A stretch of 64,000 nucleotides of DNA, from the NCBI RefSeq assembly GCF_037975245.1, contig NC_092563.1, positions 28,235,960-28,299,959 on the forward strand, in the 5' to 3' direction. The position numbers were made by a program, and so were the translations under genes. Positions 49,750-61,454 of this stretch are shown here, one piece after another. This stretch comes from Apostichopus japonicus (Eukaryota; Echinodermata; Holothuroidea; Aspidochirotida; Stichopodidae). The stretch's first letter is position 1. Each line of letters opens with the position of its first letter. Below the pieces are notes generated by a model. It saw only the letters and a program-made list of their open reading frames with translations, ran no database searches and was not told the DNA's origin.

Positions 49750-52514
49750 CAGTGAAAAAACTTCCAGCCTCCATCGCAATTCGAACCCGGACCTCCCACT
49801 TTATATGCGGACACCCTAACCACTAGGCTATGGTCGCTGGTTGTATGTCCAGAGGTTAGAAACCAGTGTTACCATTCTGGTTTCCGTTATTCAATACTAT
49901 TGTTCCGTTTGTCATTTTTTTATCGTTTTTTAATACAGGCGTTCAGCCAGGCTTTTACAGTAATGCGCTACCAGTTCCCGAACCCGAACATTCAGAACCT
50001 CAAAGATTCCAACCAGCTACAACCGCTAATCAACCAGACAGCCAGAATCTGCATCCCGACGATGACGTAATGTCAGTTAAATCCACAGACTCATCGACAG
50101 ATACCTCGTACAAGTTATCACCAGGTGAGAATCCTTGTGACTTGTATTATTTACCCTCATGGTCGTTTCTATGGAGGACATTTGTAAATTTAACAGATTT
50201 TATACCTTTAGTTGCTCGGACTGTTGCAGGTGAGAAGTTATGACAGAGAAATGCTTGAAGGACAGACCTCAAATATTTTATGTTTATGTGTTTATAATGG
50301 AATGCATAATTTGACAGTAAGGAATAAATCACAATCAAATTATGCAAGGTCTCACGATGCCATTGAATATCTATACTCTGTCTGTCAACAATGTCATTTT
50401 TGGTTTTGATGCAGTCAGTGATGATAATGTGTGTGTGTATGTATGGGTGCGTGCGTGCGTTTGTTTTGCTATCTGACCAAGGACTTGAACAAAAGAATTC
50501 CAGGTCCTCGGTTGTGATTTCTAAAGAATCACCACGTCCTCGGAAGAATTCTATTGTATGGGGTATTGTTAAGGTTAGGGTACGTGGATTTGAACAATGG
50601 AAGTACAATGGGGTCCTCGGTCTGAATGTAATACAAACATGTGTGTGCGTGTGTGTGTGTGTGAGATGTCCAGCTTGTCAACACGATATTTCAAGATAGA
50701 AATCATCTTTACTCTTTATACTTGGTATGTAGATGTGTCATATTGAGAGGAAGAACCCTGTTGTTTTTGTTGAGGTCCAAGGAAACATTGTAAACAGGAT
50801 ATCTCAAGGCAGGAGGCATGGATACCTCTCATACTGATCATGTGGATGTGTTATCTTAGTACTTGATTATAGTATATATAGTAAAAGAACAAATATTAAA
50901 AAACTTGTAAACATGATAGCTCAACTTAGGAAAGCATGGATATATTTTGAATATGTGGCATGTGGATGCATTATATTGAATCGAAGAAGTCAGTTGTGTT
51001 TGGTGGAAGTCAAATGTCATCTGAGTTACCAGCAGTCAAGCTCTAGAAACCCTTTAAACATGATATCTCAAAGTAGGAATCCTGGATACTTCTCATACTT
51101 TGGTGTGTGGATGCATCACATTGAGTACAAGACCCCTATTGTTTCTGGTGGAGGTATGTATTGCCACGTACAGTAGACTGACCTGTGTTTATCATGGCAT
51201 AGTGTAATTGTTCATCAAACTAGTGTTTCAGGACATTTACGTTATAAGAGCTGTTTCTGCATGGTGACCAAGCAGAAGGCTAGGGTAATGAAGTCATCGA
51301 AACCTCAATGCATTTTTTGCATTCTGGTTTTAAAGTGTTATACATTTTGAAAATTTCAGAGACTAATCTGGAGATCACTGTTAGCTATTCGACGCTGCCA
51401 GTCTGTGGAACTGTAAAAGTGGAGCGTGCTGAGGGCTGCATCATGTTCTACAATAAGACCAGCAAAGAACTGTTGGATCGATGTCAAGCTGTATCGTTCC
51501 CATCTCTGGAAAATACAGAGGTCAAAAAGAAATTTGAAAAAGTATCTCCGAGGGCCATGGAACTCACAGAAAGAGCACTAAATGCACTCCAGGGAGGGTG
51601 AGTAAATGAATGGCATCTTATGTCTTGAACCTCTAGAAATTTAGCATGAATTTATCTTGTCCCAGGGAAATTATAAATTCCAGATAGGTTGCTATGGTAA
51701 ATACTTGGTGTAGTATTATCTGTGATATTCCAGATAGGTTGCTATGGTTTATACTTGGTATAGTTTTATCTGTGAAATTCCAGATAGGTTGCTATGGTTC
51801 ATACTTGGTGTTGTATTATCAATTAATTATCCTGGGTTGAAATCCTGGCCAGCCAGCCATAGCAAGCCAGAATATTCAAGGGTTTTGTAATTTAAAAAGT
51901 TGCTATAAACTTAAATCTAAGTGAAATTCAGAGGGCAAAATGTCATGACAAAACAATATGTAATTTTGCACTTTTGAGGATTATATCATTAAATGACTCA
52001 GCTGGCACTCCAGATATTGGCTTTATTGACGCTACAGTTTCTTAGACTCTTTTAAGCTGCCTGAGTAATACTTTCCACATGTAAAGTGTTGTATTTATTT
52101 TAATCTTTCAGACTTCAGCTATATTGGAAACCTCAGAAGGGTGTTTTTGCTATCCGGAGGTCGAGGGGTAAGATTTATTGGACTAGCACACAGCTAGCGT
52201 CGCCAGAGCCACAAGAATTAGCCAGGAATGTTGAAACCCAAGTATTTGACTGGGATATATTCCGTTCGAGTCTATCAAAAACTTATGCACTGAAGGCCAC
52301 AAAGCAGGACTTTCAAGAGCCAAAGTTGCCATCAATAATTTTCACTTTTGCTCAAAAATGGTGCAAGGACACTGCCCCAGTGACGTCGTGCCTGGTTTGG
52401 GCAAAAGTCATTCCAAAGAAGGCGGATGAGATGGTAGTTGGATTATTTCCAAAAGCAGAGCCTGCTGCCCATAGTAAACACAACAGCGGTATGTTGAGAG
52501 TGTCCCTGGAATGA
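43728..52514 (+). CDS. IRF-association-domain protein without DNA-binding domain (paralogue B)
   Basis: Eight coding exons join in frame to 459 residues: 43728-43806, 45196-45255, 46657-46760, 47068-47130, 48402-48648, 49939-50124, 51360-51597 and 52112-52514, all GT-AG. Residues 247-459 form an IRF association domain like paralogue A. Seen are NLEITVSY, GVFAIRRSRGKIYWTS, the VFDWDIF segment, FTFAQKWCKDTAPVTS leading into LVWAKVIPKKADEM, and a final MLRVSLE. The first 246 residues are low-complexity with PPYLL and PPSY motifs and no Trp-cluster DNA-binding domain. The first coding exon (3' splice site at 43689) has an in-frame TGA at 43695-43697, 10 codons before the ATG, so the start is well supported. 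Its last four intron phases (0,1,1,2) equal those of paralogue A, evidence of duplication. Upstream non-coding exons were not identified. Confidence 0.82.
43984..44540. mobile_element. TIR element with 18-bp direct repeats in IRF-like gene B intron 1
   Basis: The left edge holds three tandem copies of an 18-bp unit, 'ataattgacgcaccttcg'. The right edge, near 44513-44535, carries the inverted form 'gtgcgtcaattatgagccc'. The arms match over about 17 bp. No coding capacity is seen. Confidence 0.5.
45390..45625 (+). repeat. Dispersed repeat with AGGTCA words
   Basis: Phrases 'gtgagtacaagaacct' and 'ttttgctggaggtcaaaggt' recur in tandem at about 45410 and 45570 and again in variants at 50740-51150. 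The 45438 copy contains aggtcaaaggtca (two half-sites spaced by one). It lies in an intron of IRF-like gene B. Confidence 0.7.
46855..47030 (+). repeat. Imperfect duplication of about 60 bp
   Basis: 'gaatgaagtgaacaattgaa' at about 46863 and its continuation recur at about 46969 with about 80-85% identity over roughly 60 bp, in an intron of IRF-like gene B. Confidence 0.6.
49245..49305. repeat. (AT)n microsatellite
   Basis: A run of about 55 bp of AT dinucleotides at the edge of the inverted SINE-like segment. Confidence 0.95.
49310..49660 (-). mobile_element. SINE-like segment with inverted flanks
   Basis: The left flank (aaaatccagaacaatt near 49330, then cttccagcctctatgcgg) reappears inverted at about 49607-49665 (ggaggctggaagtttttt, then gttctggattttccaactc). 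The tRNA-like 'ccctaaccactaggctatgg' string lies at 49370-49389. This is the minus-sense head of the SINE seen in fuller form at 49750-49850. Confidence 0.55.
49675..49749. repeat. (AT)n microsatellite
   Basis: About 70 bp of nearly pure AT dinucleotides between the two SINE-like segments, in an intron of IRF-like gene B. Confidence 0.95.
49750..49870 (-). mobile_element. tRNA-derived SINE head
   Basis: In the minus sense an A-box-like tagcctagtgg (49820-49830) is followed by a B-box ggttcgaat (49779-49787). A truncated second copy lies at 49350-49420. It ends 70 bp before the 49939 exon of IRF-like gene B. Confidence 0.65.
50641..51180 (+). repeat. Dispersed repeat starting with (GT)n
   Basis: A (GT)n run leads into 'cagcttgtcaacacgatatt', parallel to the (GT)n and 'cgatatctcaa' arrangement at 15160-15245. 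Several degraded copies of the 'gtaaacatgatatctcaa' / 'attgagtacaagacccct' unit follow. It lies in an intron of IRF-like gene B. Confidence 0.7.
51669..51815 (+). repeat. Minisatellite, about 54-bp unit, three copies
   Basis: Three copies of 'ttccagataggttgctatgg' plus 'acttggt(g/a)tagtattatc' occur in the intron that splits the IAD of IRF-like gene B. Confidence 0.85.
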
Positions 52515-52759
52515 AACTTCAGTGACAAGATGGCATAGGGTTATATGTGTGAAAGGTTGTCACGCTCTTTGATATGGAGACAACTCAAGGCTCACCTTAC
52601 ACTAGCACGTATGCCTCGGGACCAGGCAAGGAACAGTCTGTACCCAGTATTGGAGATTAATACACCATATAGCCATACTATAGCACACATCAGTGTACTG
52701 CCACAGTAAATGAATAGATAATGCTGAAATGTTGTATTTGAAAATTGGCAGATCTGTAA

Positions 52760-52765
52760 AATAAA
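52760..52765 (+). terminator. Candidate poly(A) signal of IRF-like gene B
   Basis: AATAAA 246 nt after the stop codon, in the transcript sense. Assigned by position only. Confidence 0.4.
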
Positions 52766-52826
52766 CCTTATATAAATCGATAGGAAGAAAGACTTTATGC
52801 AATTTGATTGTCCATTTAGTTGAATA

Positions 52827-52908
52827 GGACTTAACAATAGGACTTAACAATAGTACTTAACAATAGGACTTAACAATAGGACTTAACAATAGGACTTAAC
52901 AATAGGAC
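52827..52908 (+). repeat. 13-bp minisatellite
   Basis: About six copies of 'aataggacttaac' follow the IRF-like gene B terminal exon by about 310 bp. Confidence 0.92.
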
Positions 52909-52919
52909 TAAATTGCGTG

Positions 52920-55900
52920 TCCAGTCAGGACACGCAAGGACATGGAACGAGACCGACACAAGTCCAACAAAACTTGTTTTATCACAATTCAGAGCATTGC
53001 CCTTTGATCTGTGAGGTGACCAGATGTCCCCAGATTAAATTGTCCCCAGCAAGGATTTAGCCAGCCCATATTTGTGCGATTTTGTCACATATTCGTAAAA
53101 GAATGTCACACCTAAAAATATATGTAATGAGCAATTTGTACGCAGGTGTTTATTTCAAGGTAATCACTTGGTTCAGTTTCACCAAGAATTAATAGTTCCT
53201 GTCAATCACTTTCTCAATTTTACGCATGGTCTTTGTAGCTTTGCCATGTGCCCACCTCTCAAAGTTACAATTTCTTTCCAAAGGAAGGAGGACACCACCT
53301 CCCATGAGACCCCTCCCCTAGGCCAACTATTCAGAATGTCGCATTGGATAAATCACTGTTCCTCTGAAAGGTCTCAAGATTATTTTAACTTCAATTTCAC
53401 CTTCATGGGCCCCCCATTCTCAGAGACAGCTTGCAACCTAGGCAAGTCCTCAATTGTTTCACAACCAGGCAGCAAAGCTGAATTTCAGTCATGGCTCACA
53501 GATAAAGGTAATCAAGATCACTGAATAATAATTTCACATAGTCTGTAATTCACATTCAAAACATTCTATGTTGCACTTAGTGATGAAAAAATATATGTCT
53601 TGCAGCAACCTTGAAGGATTTGGCATTGGATTTATATCTTGGACAAATTTCCGGTTGAGGTGTTCTAACCGTGATTATTTGAAAACATAGGACACCAAAA
53701 ATGCCTTCCTTTAAAATTAATTTGTTGGTATAAGCCTTTGATGTCAAAATGGGGGGGGAGGGGGAAGGGGAGGGGGTGTCAAAATCAGTGTCATATCCCT
53801 GGATTCCCTAGAAAAAATATGGTCACCTTATTATAGGGTGGGTGGTGGGTCACTCTCAAGTGTTCCTATATCTCATATATAGGTGGAGGGGAGGGGGAAG
53901 AGGGGGGAAGGTGTTAGATGAGAGTGAAACTTGTTTCACAAGGACAAAAAGGCTAGCTTGCAAAATCTTGAAAGACAGTTGATGCTCATTGATAAGACTG
54001 ACAAATTTTTAACAATGTTACAAGTTTCCCAACTCGTTGGTTACGCTCATGGTAAATGCATGTCTTTGAAAGTGTTTTGCCTTTAGTAACCCAAAATGGA
54101 ATTTTATTGATATTTGGAAGAGCAAAAGGACTGAGGGGTTAATTATGTGGGAGAAGATTAAATTTTGAATTTTGATTTATTATTCTGTTTCAATTCTTCA
54201 CATGATTCTTGTTTGTGTTTTCTGTATTAAGTACATCACCTAGCTAGGTTTCTGGAAGATTGGGAAAGGAGGGAAATTTTGAGTGGAGGGAAAGGTTCCC
54301 TGACCTATTTTCCAAGCTTTGTCCACCATGTATGATATTTATCAAAGCTAAATTCATTAAATCAGCATTTGCTACATTACTAACCATTTTATATACATGT
54401 GGCCGCAGAACCATAGCCCAAGCTGGGGATCGGGCAGAGGGTGGTCTGTTCCCCCCTTCCCCCAGTGTAATGTGCACCCCAATCTGCCACAACAGTCAAT
54501 TTTGTTGTGCCTCTCAATAAATGGTTTGCAATAATGGTACAGGTATATTTATCTCGCTGATGGTGTAGTCCATATAGAAACTAGCAAAAACAACCCATAA
54601 AATCTGCTATATTCTAATCTATGATTCCTAGCTTGCCACGGATGCAGACATAGCTTGTCGAATGGCACCACACCATAGAGATAGGCTTCATAACTCATTA
54701 ATGGGACACAAATATTCTGCCCCTCATTAACTTGTTGGTGTCCCACCTCCCTCCCCTCCCACCCCTCACCCCCTCATGTTGGATGCCATCACTGTCAAAC
54801 CATTTTTGAACTATTTCATATGTATTTATAGAGATTGCTCACCTATAGTATCTTACCACCACAGATGTTGTGGCTCACTTTTATCAAACTGTTGTTCTTA
54901 TAGAATGTACAGATCTTTCTTTTTTTTTTTCTTCTTTTCTTTCTTTTTGTATTTTGTGTTTTCTCTGTTGATATTTATTTATGACCAGCTGTTGATGTGT
55001 TATATGCCTTCCTGTGGCATTGTTTACTGATATTTTAATCCAGCTTGCATGTAGTTTGCCAATATTCCTTTGCAACATTGGAAATAGACACCATGGCAGT
55101 GTGGATGGGGACAGTGGCTTTAACTTATCCTTATCACTTATCCTTAAACCCTTAGAAGGGAGATGCTTTCACTTAAAATCGTCACTATCTGTCATGCATT
55201 TTCTTTCCCCAAGACCACAGATATGCTCGGGCTTCCTCACAACAGAACCACCTCAACTAAATCATTGTTCAATGTTGCTCTAGCATTGTGTTAGTGAAAG
55301 AGTTTTTACCCATTCTTCTTAAATCTACCTTAATTTGCAGCCGTTGCTATTATACAACTTTGTTTTAAGTTATAATAAGTTATTAGTTAAAGTTATATTT
55401 AATGTTATAAAATGAAAGTGATATTTTGTTTTGTAACTTTACAAATAAACAGCTTTGCACGATTTGATTAAATGGAAATTATGTATCTTTTTCTGTTTTT
55501 TTTTTTATTGCTTTTGTGTGTAAATGAGATTATGTAACTAGCTGTGCTCTTTTCTCTGAATCTGGAAGAACATTGGTTACAATCTCGCAATTTTTTTTCA
55601 CTGCTTTTATCAAAGGTTACATTAAAGGCATTGAAGACTCGCCCAAACGGTGTGCTGCCCTCTGAAAAAAAAACTTTCCGTTGCTTGCAAGTGAAGTTTT
55701 CTTCCTGTCGCTACCAAATGCAGACAGTAATGAAACGTGATACCTCGTTTTCTTTTATCTTGACCTGAGATGTCCATCACTGCTATGTACACTGTGTTAT
55801 TGGTAATGACCGTGGCTGCATGTATTGAATGTACACTAGTGTCTAATTACCGATGGTAGCAAGCAGTGTGTGTATTTTCTGGGATCGATGGTGGTGTCTA

Positions 55901-57280
55901 ACCCTATTGTTACACCTAATTCGAAATAAGGTCAGATTACCGGCATGAGACGTTTCTTTGTGCGCGAGTCTTCACTCTCTTTAAAGGTTATGTTAACTGA
56001 ACACACTTTTTGCCTCAATGTGATGAAATCATGAACCAGTCTTGTGGATATGCATGCAATGACTGATTGTTTACAAGAACGACCAAGGACTGCAAGCTTT
56101 TCTAGTTATTTATGTGGGAAACACAAAAGAAGTCATTTGACTTGTAATGAATGGTATTAAGTATAACAAAGTATTTTATCATTCTGCACTTTTGATTGAC
56201 AAAACTATCTTTATTTTATTTTTATGGTTACCATGATTTCTTATAAAATCTGGTTTCTTATGAAATCAATCATGAAGCTAGTTTAAGAAAACCTTCATAT
56301 TATTGGAGAACATTCCATGGGCATATAAGATTTGTTGTCATTCTTCTTTATGGCAACAAGTGTTAGAAACAGGGTTAGAGATTGAAATAAGCTAATTTTG
56401 CCAAATTTTGCTCACAGAATAGCCTTACCATGTACATTTCAGTCAAAATCCTCCTGATCAATTCCAAGCAAGGTTTACCTACAGAATAATATCTCAGATG
56501 ATTTGTGTTAAAATTTTCCATATTTTAATTATTTTTTGGCAAATGTAGTAAGGTAGATTTGACAGTATTGTGTTACTCCTTGGCACAATTTGTATGAGAA
56601 TCAACAGATGGTTGTTTTTCACCACTTTGTGTGTGTGGCCATTCATGACTGGTCATTGGTTCAACTTAGGCCAATCTCCATGTATTTTGCATCTCATGAA
56701 TATGCATAACCTATTAACTATTTGCCTATGATCATTGTGACATGCTTTTTTGTAAGTTGCAATTATATTTCTGAGCTGCAATGTTAGATGATCAAATGGT
56801 AATTATAAAATGGACACACACACAGATTTTTTTAGTCCAATATTAGCATATTTGGATATTACTGCATAAGCTCTTGCAGAATTAACATCGAAAAATCACA
56901 TTGGTCAACAAAGTAAAACTATGAAAGTGAGGTAAAAGTAAACCTTTTAAAGGTTTAAAAATAAGTTGAGCCAAGTTGTGGGAAAGTCTAGAGTTATTGT
57001 GACAGTACTATGCATTTTGGGAATTCTGAACATTCTTCACTTATACCTGAATGGCTAAGTGAGGCTTTTGAGGTACCTATGTGTAAATGAAACTTTGAGA
57101 GAGGGATAAAATTAATGTAATGTTGTTAAATGCATGTAAATATATTATATTTTTAAGTTATTAATAAAAGATGAATGTTCTCACCAAAATGAGATTTCTT
57201 CCTTAAATGGGCATGACTGTGGGTAATTTCTTTCGACACCTCCTATATTGCCTCACCCAGTTACCCACTCTGAAGTGTAA
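52920..57280. other. Non-coding stretch after IRF-like gene B
   Basis: No conserved protein segment or RNA gene seen. It contains poly-G/A-rich tracts (53750-53910) and AT-rich unique sequence. Open frames here overlap without family resemblance. Confidence 0.5.
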
Positions 57281-57284
57281 AATA

Positions 57285-57545
57285 TATCTCTGTGGAACAG
57301 CCTTCCAGAACATGTAAAACACAGTCCATCTCTTGCTTCTTTTAAACGCTCTCTCAAGACTCATCTGATGAAAACTGTTTCATTAATTGTTCAATGTTGC
57401 ACATTTTTGCTGGCATTTTTGTCTTGTACTATGTTTACTGTTTTTTGTTCAGCTGTCGCACTGTTTGTGTCACTGCGCCATGAACGTCTTTTTTGACGGA
57501 TACCAGCGCATTATAAATGTCTATGATTATTATTATAGAAAAATG
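57285..57545 (+). pseudogene. Non-LTR retrotransposon 3' end
   Basis: Translation of 57291-57390 gives LWNSLPEHVKHSPSLASF followed by KRSLKTHLMKT, the typical C-terminal tail of non-LTR reverse transcriptases. A later stop-containing stretch resembles RRIPAHYKCL, followed by an (ATT)n tail at 57525-57538. Only the extreme 3' end is present. Confidence 0.8.
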
Positions 57546-58696
57546 TGGAGATGTGACAATCCAAGAAAATAGAAAGTCAAGTTCCCTTGACATTTAGGTC
57601 TACACTTACCACTTTTGTCTCTGATTGTAATGAATGGGACTGACCTTGAAAAAATGCAAAATATTTATCGATTTTGTCGTTACTTAGGCTGAACTGGAGA
57701 AAGGATATAATTTTGTTGGAAACATTTGCAGTTTGCTTGGCTACGCAAATTTATTGGAGTAGGGGAGAGGTTAAGTGGGGCATGGTGTTTTGTTAAATAG
57801 GCATAGTGGTGGCATCCTTATAAAAAGGTAATCTCCTCAGCCTACCGTAAGATATTCCAGAATTCTTTGTTTAGGCAAAACATGAAAGAAAACAAAACAA
57901 GGCTATGCAGGACTTAATTACTTCACTGTTAAATTCCCTTCACACTTCTGTTTACAGAGAATTTAAAATCTTCAGTTGGAGCTATGGGTATATGTACATG
58001 ACAATAACACATAACATGATGTATGGAGTAAATAGAAAGCGTGTATTACTACGTTCAGAAAGACACAAACTTGCTCCATTAGTTTGCAAACAGAAACTGA
58101 TATGAATATTCAACATGCTTTTCATTTCCCTCTTTTTTTTTGCTTTTAATTTTTTTTTCCTTCTACTTTTTAATAATCCTGTTACTTAATGCCATATATT
58201 CTGATACAAAAATGACTATGGCAGAAAAATCTACATTCATCTCCGTTTAAAATACCAACATGACTAGCTTAGAAAAATCAATCTTCGGGTAGGTAGAGGT
58301 AACATTCTTGCTTCAAATAGACAAAAAGAAAAAACAGAAGAAAAATGTCTTTTAAATTCACTTACATTTTTTCAGTGGGTACCAAAAGTTGTTAATCCCA
58401 AATATATTATTGAGGTCTGTCAAACCAAATTAGAATAGCTTCAAGAAAGTTTACTTAATACAGGGAAAGCGAAAAAATTATTAAACTTTTGGTTCCTCGC
58501 AATTTTTCATGCTTCTTCTGCAATGAGCCATTATCTGATGTTGACACAGTACTTGATTCAGCGATGGTTCACTTCACACCCAAGTAAGTGATCAACAACC
58601 ATGTAAGACTTGGAGCTCCTCACACTTATCAATACAATAGGAGGAGAGAATTGTTGGCAATAAACTACAACACACAGACTTTATACAAATCTAAGC

Positions 58697-58698
58697 TA

Positions 58699-58734
<36 letters not shown>

Positions 58735-58763
58735 GATATATATATATATATATACATATATAT

Positions 58764-58814
<51 letters not shown>

Positions 58815-58832
58815 CTGTATATATATATGTAT
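58697..58832. repeat. (AT)n microsatellite
   Basis: A long AT dinucleotide tract with 'ac' and 'ag' interruptions. The tyrosine/isoleucine-rich open frames across it are artefacts. Confidence 0.95.
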
Positions 58833-60274
58833 AGATGTACTTCAAAGAAACAGAATATGCATAGCTGATGCATTTGAAATATCTTTTTATTACCAGAGCT
58901 GTTTGACAAGTATTTGACCTTACTCACATATGCTTATGCAGCCATTCCACTTAAGACAAAAGCAAATGTTTCATCTCATACATAATGTGTGTGTGTGTGA
59001 ACTTAACAAATCTAACATGCACTCAAGGTTCAAATCTTTGTTTCGGTGTTAACATTGTCTACACTTTGCTGATGCAGTGAAACTAACAGCATACCGTTCA
59101 TGAAACCTTAATTTGATAAGGACAGAAAATATACTGCAAATGAAACCAGGTGCTTGAAGAAGGAAGCAAAATCTATAACAATTGAATACACTTTCTTGAA
59201 ACCAATTAGTGGGTAATGATGAGAAATGTTTGCTTAGTAAAAACCAGTCACTTTCCTTCAGGAATTACATGTTGTTGAAACCAGAATAATCAATGGTTGA
59301 CTATTTTACCAGTTTCTTTGCCAGATGCATGTAGTACTAAACAAGCAACTTCTTAAAATTTTCCGATCAAGCCGAAACTTTAGTTTTTGCTTGCACAGCT
59401 ATTCGCATAATCAATGTTTTAAAGGTCAACAAAGCTTAGACACTTTGCAACTGAAAAAAAAAATTATGAAACAAAGCATGGCTTTACAAGTGATGCCATT
59501 TTTGAAATTGGCAACGAATCTAAGTTTCCCAAAGTGATGAGATTGTCCATAAAATTTGCCAAACCGAAAAGTGAAAATCCCAACTCTATGAACAGTGTAC
59601 AAACAAAAGAAAGGGAGCCTTTTAATTCGTAAAAAAATTGTTACACACTTACCTTTAAGTAAGAAGTCAGATGTTATTATCTATGAACAACGAGTGTGGT
59701 TTAATCATCATCTCTCCTATCCAAAATGTAAATTCTATATTATGGGATCGTCATATAATATGAGGTCATTTTAGAAAAAAAAATGATCCTACAGAGCTAG
59801 AAATAACACAAAAATATACCAAAACCACAAATAAGGTTAGCATTTGACCTTGTCATGTTCCCCCTTCAAATTGCAACTGATTATTTTTGGCTAAGGAATG
59901 TAGTGTAAAACCGATCTATGTTGTGTGAACAACAAAGAAATGCACCACAGAATTTGCATGTGTGTCTAAGGATTTTCTTTGGCAGGGGGGAGGGGGGTGG
60001 GGTAGTTGGACAGAAGAAGAAAAGAGAAGAGGTGATGTGGGATGGGGTCAAATAGCAAGAAATTGCAAACATTAAAAAAGAAAATATATGATCAACATAA
60101 CTCCTTTTGTCAGCCCTCTGCTACAACTGCCAATTGACAAAAATAAAAAACCATTTTTTTTTTGTATTGTTCAGAGCACTGAAAATCTTCTCTCGCTTAA
60201 ATATCAACAGCAACACGACCGAGATTGTGATGATAAAGAAACTGCGAGAGCTGTCATGGTACGACTCGTCCCTC

Positions 60275-60903
60275 TCAATGATAGGTCGCGTTCTCTGGCG
60301 GCTGGGGTAGTTTCTTATTTTCCTTATCATTCATATGTGACTTGATACTCCTGAGTAAATCCTTCATACTAGAAGTCGGTTTCCAGCTTTTGAAGAATGA
60401 AAAGTGTTTGCGGTCAAGCTGTATTGGAGAGAGGTGAGAGAAACGAAGAGGAGAGATATTAACTGCTGTATGAGTCAGAGGTGGGCAAATCGCTGCCAGC
60501 GTGGCACCAAAATGTTGCATGCGGGATGGAATCCTGTAATATATCAGAGCAACACACTTTAATCCAACCATAAATCGATTGGAAACCATGAATTCACTAA
60601 CACCAAATGAGCACAGCAGAATTTTTCTTGATTTATTTAAAACTTGATCTTGAACAGTTTTTAGCTAATGGGGTGCAGTTTATCGCTATGGAACAAACCT
60701 TGAGGACCCTCACCCAATATGCTAATTTCCCAGGAAAACCCAAGAACTTAGTAATCCAGCAGAAAGCAGTTCCTACTTACCAATCCATCTTGTCCAACAC
60801 CGACCATGTTTATCCTGTTCATGAAACGAACTACTGGTGGCTCTCTTGGGTACTTCGGCCCACACGTTATGGATAGCGCAAAGATTCTACCGTCAAACGG
60901 ACT
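60275..60903 (-). CDS. UBE2V: Ubiquitin-conjugating enzyme E2 variant, UBE2V/MMS2 type (last two exons)
   Basis: Two minus-strand exons, 60903-60781 and 60418-60275, join in phase 0 to an 88-residue C-terminal half. UBE2V proteins lack a catalytic Cys and pair with Ubc13 (UBE2N) to build Lys63-linked ubiquitin chains. Seen are FALSITCGPKYPREPPVVRF with INM after it, and the C-terminus KENKKLPQPPENATYH, both close to the family pattern (CGPKYP.APP.VRF, ENMKLPQPPEGQTY). The second exon must start at 60418 (LDRKHFSF...); starting at the upstream acceptor near 60537 would insert about 40 unrelated residues. The middle loop differs from vertebrate forms (no NNSSG, no RSIP), so this is a diverged homologue. 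The N-terminal exons are not in the 3.1 kb that remain, so they probably lie beyond the window edge. Confidence 0.9.
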
Positions 60904-60944
60904 CTGCACAGAAAGAGAGAAGCAAAGTAAACTCAGATGGTAAT

Positions 60945-61235
60945 TGACCTATAGGGTAATTATGCAATCTAGTAACTAACCTATATGTTAATAATGAAAT
61001 GTAGTAATTAACTCATAAGTTAATAATGAAATGTAGTAATTAACCTATAGGTTAATAACAAAATGTAGTAATTGTGCCTATAGGTTAATAATGAAATGTA
61101 CTTTTTAACCTATATGTTAATAACGAATACATGTATTAATTAACGTAAAGGTTAATAATGAAATGTAGTAATTGACCTATAGGTTAATAATGAAATGTAG
61201 TTATTAACCTATATGTTAATAATGAAATGCAATCA
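60945..61235. repeat. Minisatellite of about 35-bp units
   Basis: About eight copies of 'aacctataggttaataatga' plus 'aatgtagtaatt' lie directly upstream (minus sense) of the UBE2V exon, within its intron. Confidence 0.92.
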
Positions 61236-61454
61236 GCAATGTTATACTTGTAACCAGAACATATCACAAATTATTGTCAAACAATGAAAACATGTCTCAA
61301 TTATGAGGATTAAAACAAAGTGGTTGTATTTCGTACAGAAAAGTCAATGTACAATTCAAAGTCGGCTTGTCTCGGTATCAGTGAGTAAGGAGAGGTTTAG
61401 AATTTGAGTTGAATTCCAATGGTTTTAACGTTTACAGCTTGGGGTGTTTTCTAG

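Noticed and set aside
49531-49779. Minus-strand open frame rich in Ile/Tyr
   Set aside because: It is translation of an (AT)n microsatellite; the same applies to the frames at 58588-58927.
50147-50608. 153-codon minus-strand frame overlapping an IRF-like gene B intron
   Set aside because: No conserved motif; it covers a dispersed repeat and an intron on the opposite strand.
53168-53524. 118-codon plus-strand frame after IRF-like gene B
   Set aside because: No family motif, no splice support and Pro/Ser-biased composition; likely chance open frame in 3' flanking DNA.
60275-60589. Longer UBE2V terminal exon starting near 60537
   Set aside because: It would add about 40 residues absent from the family and break phase with the preceding exon; the acceptor at 60419 gives a one-to-one alignment.
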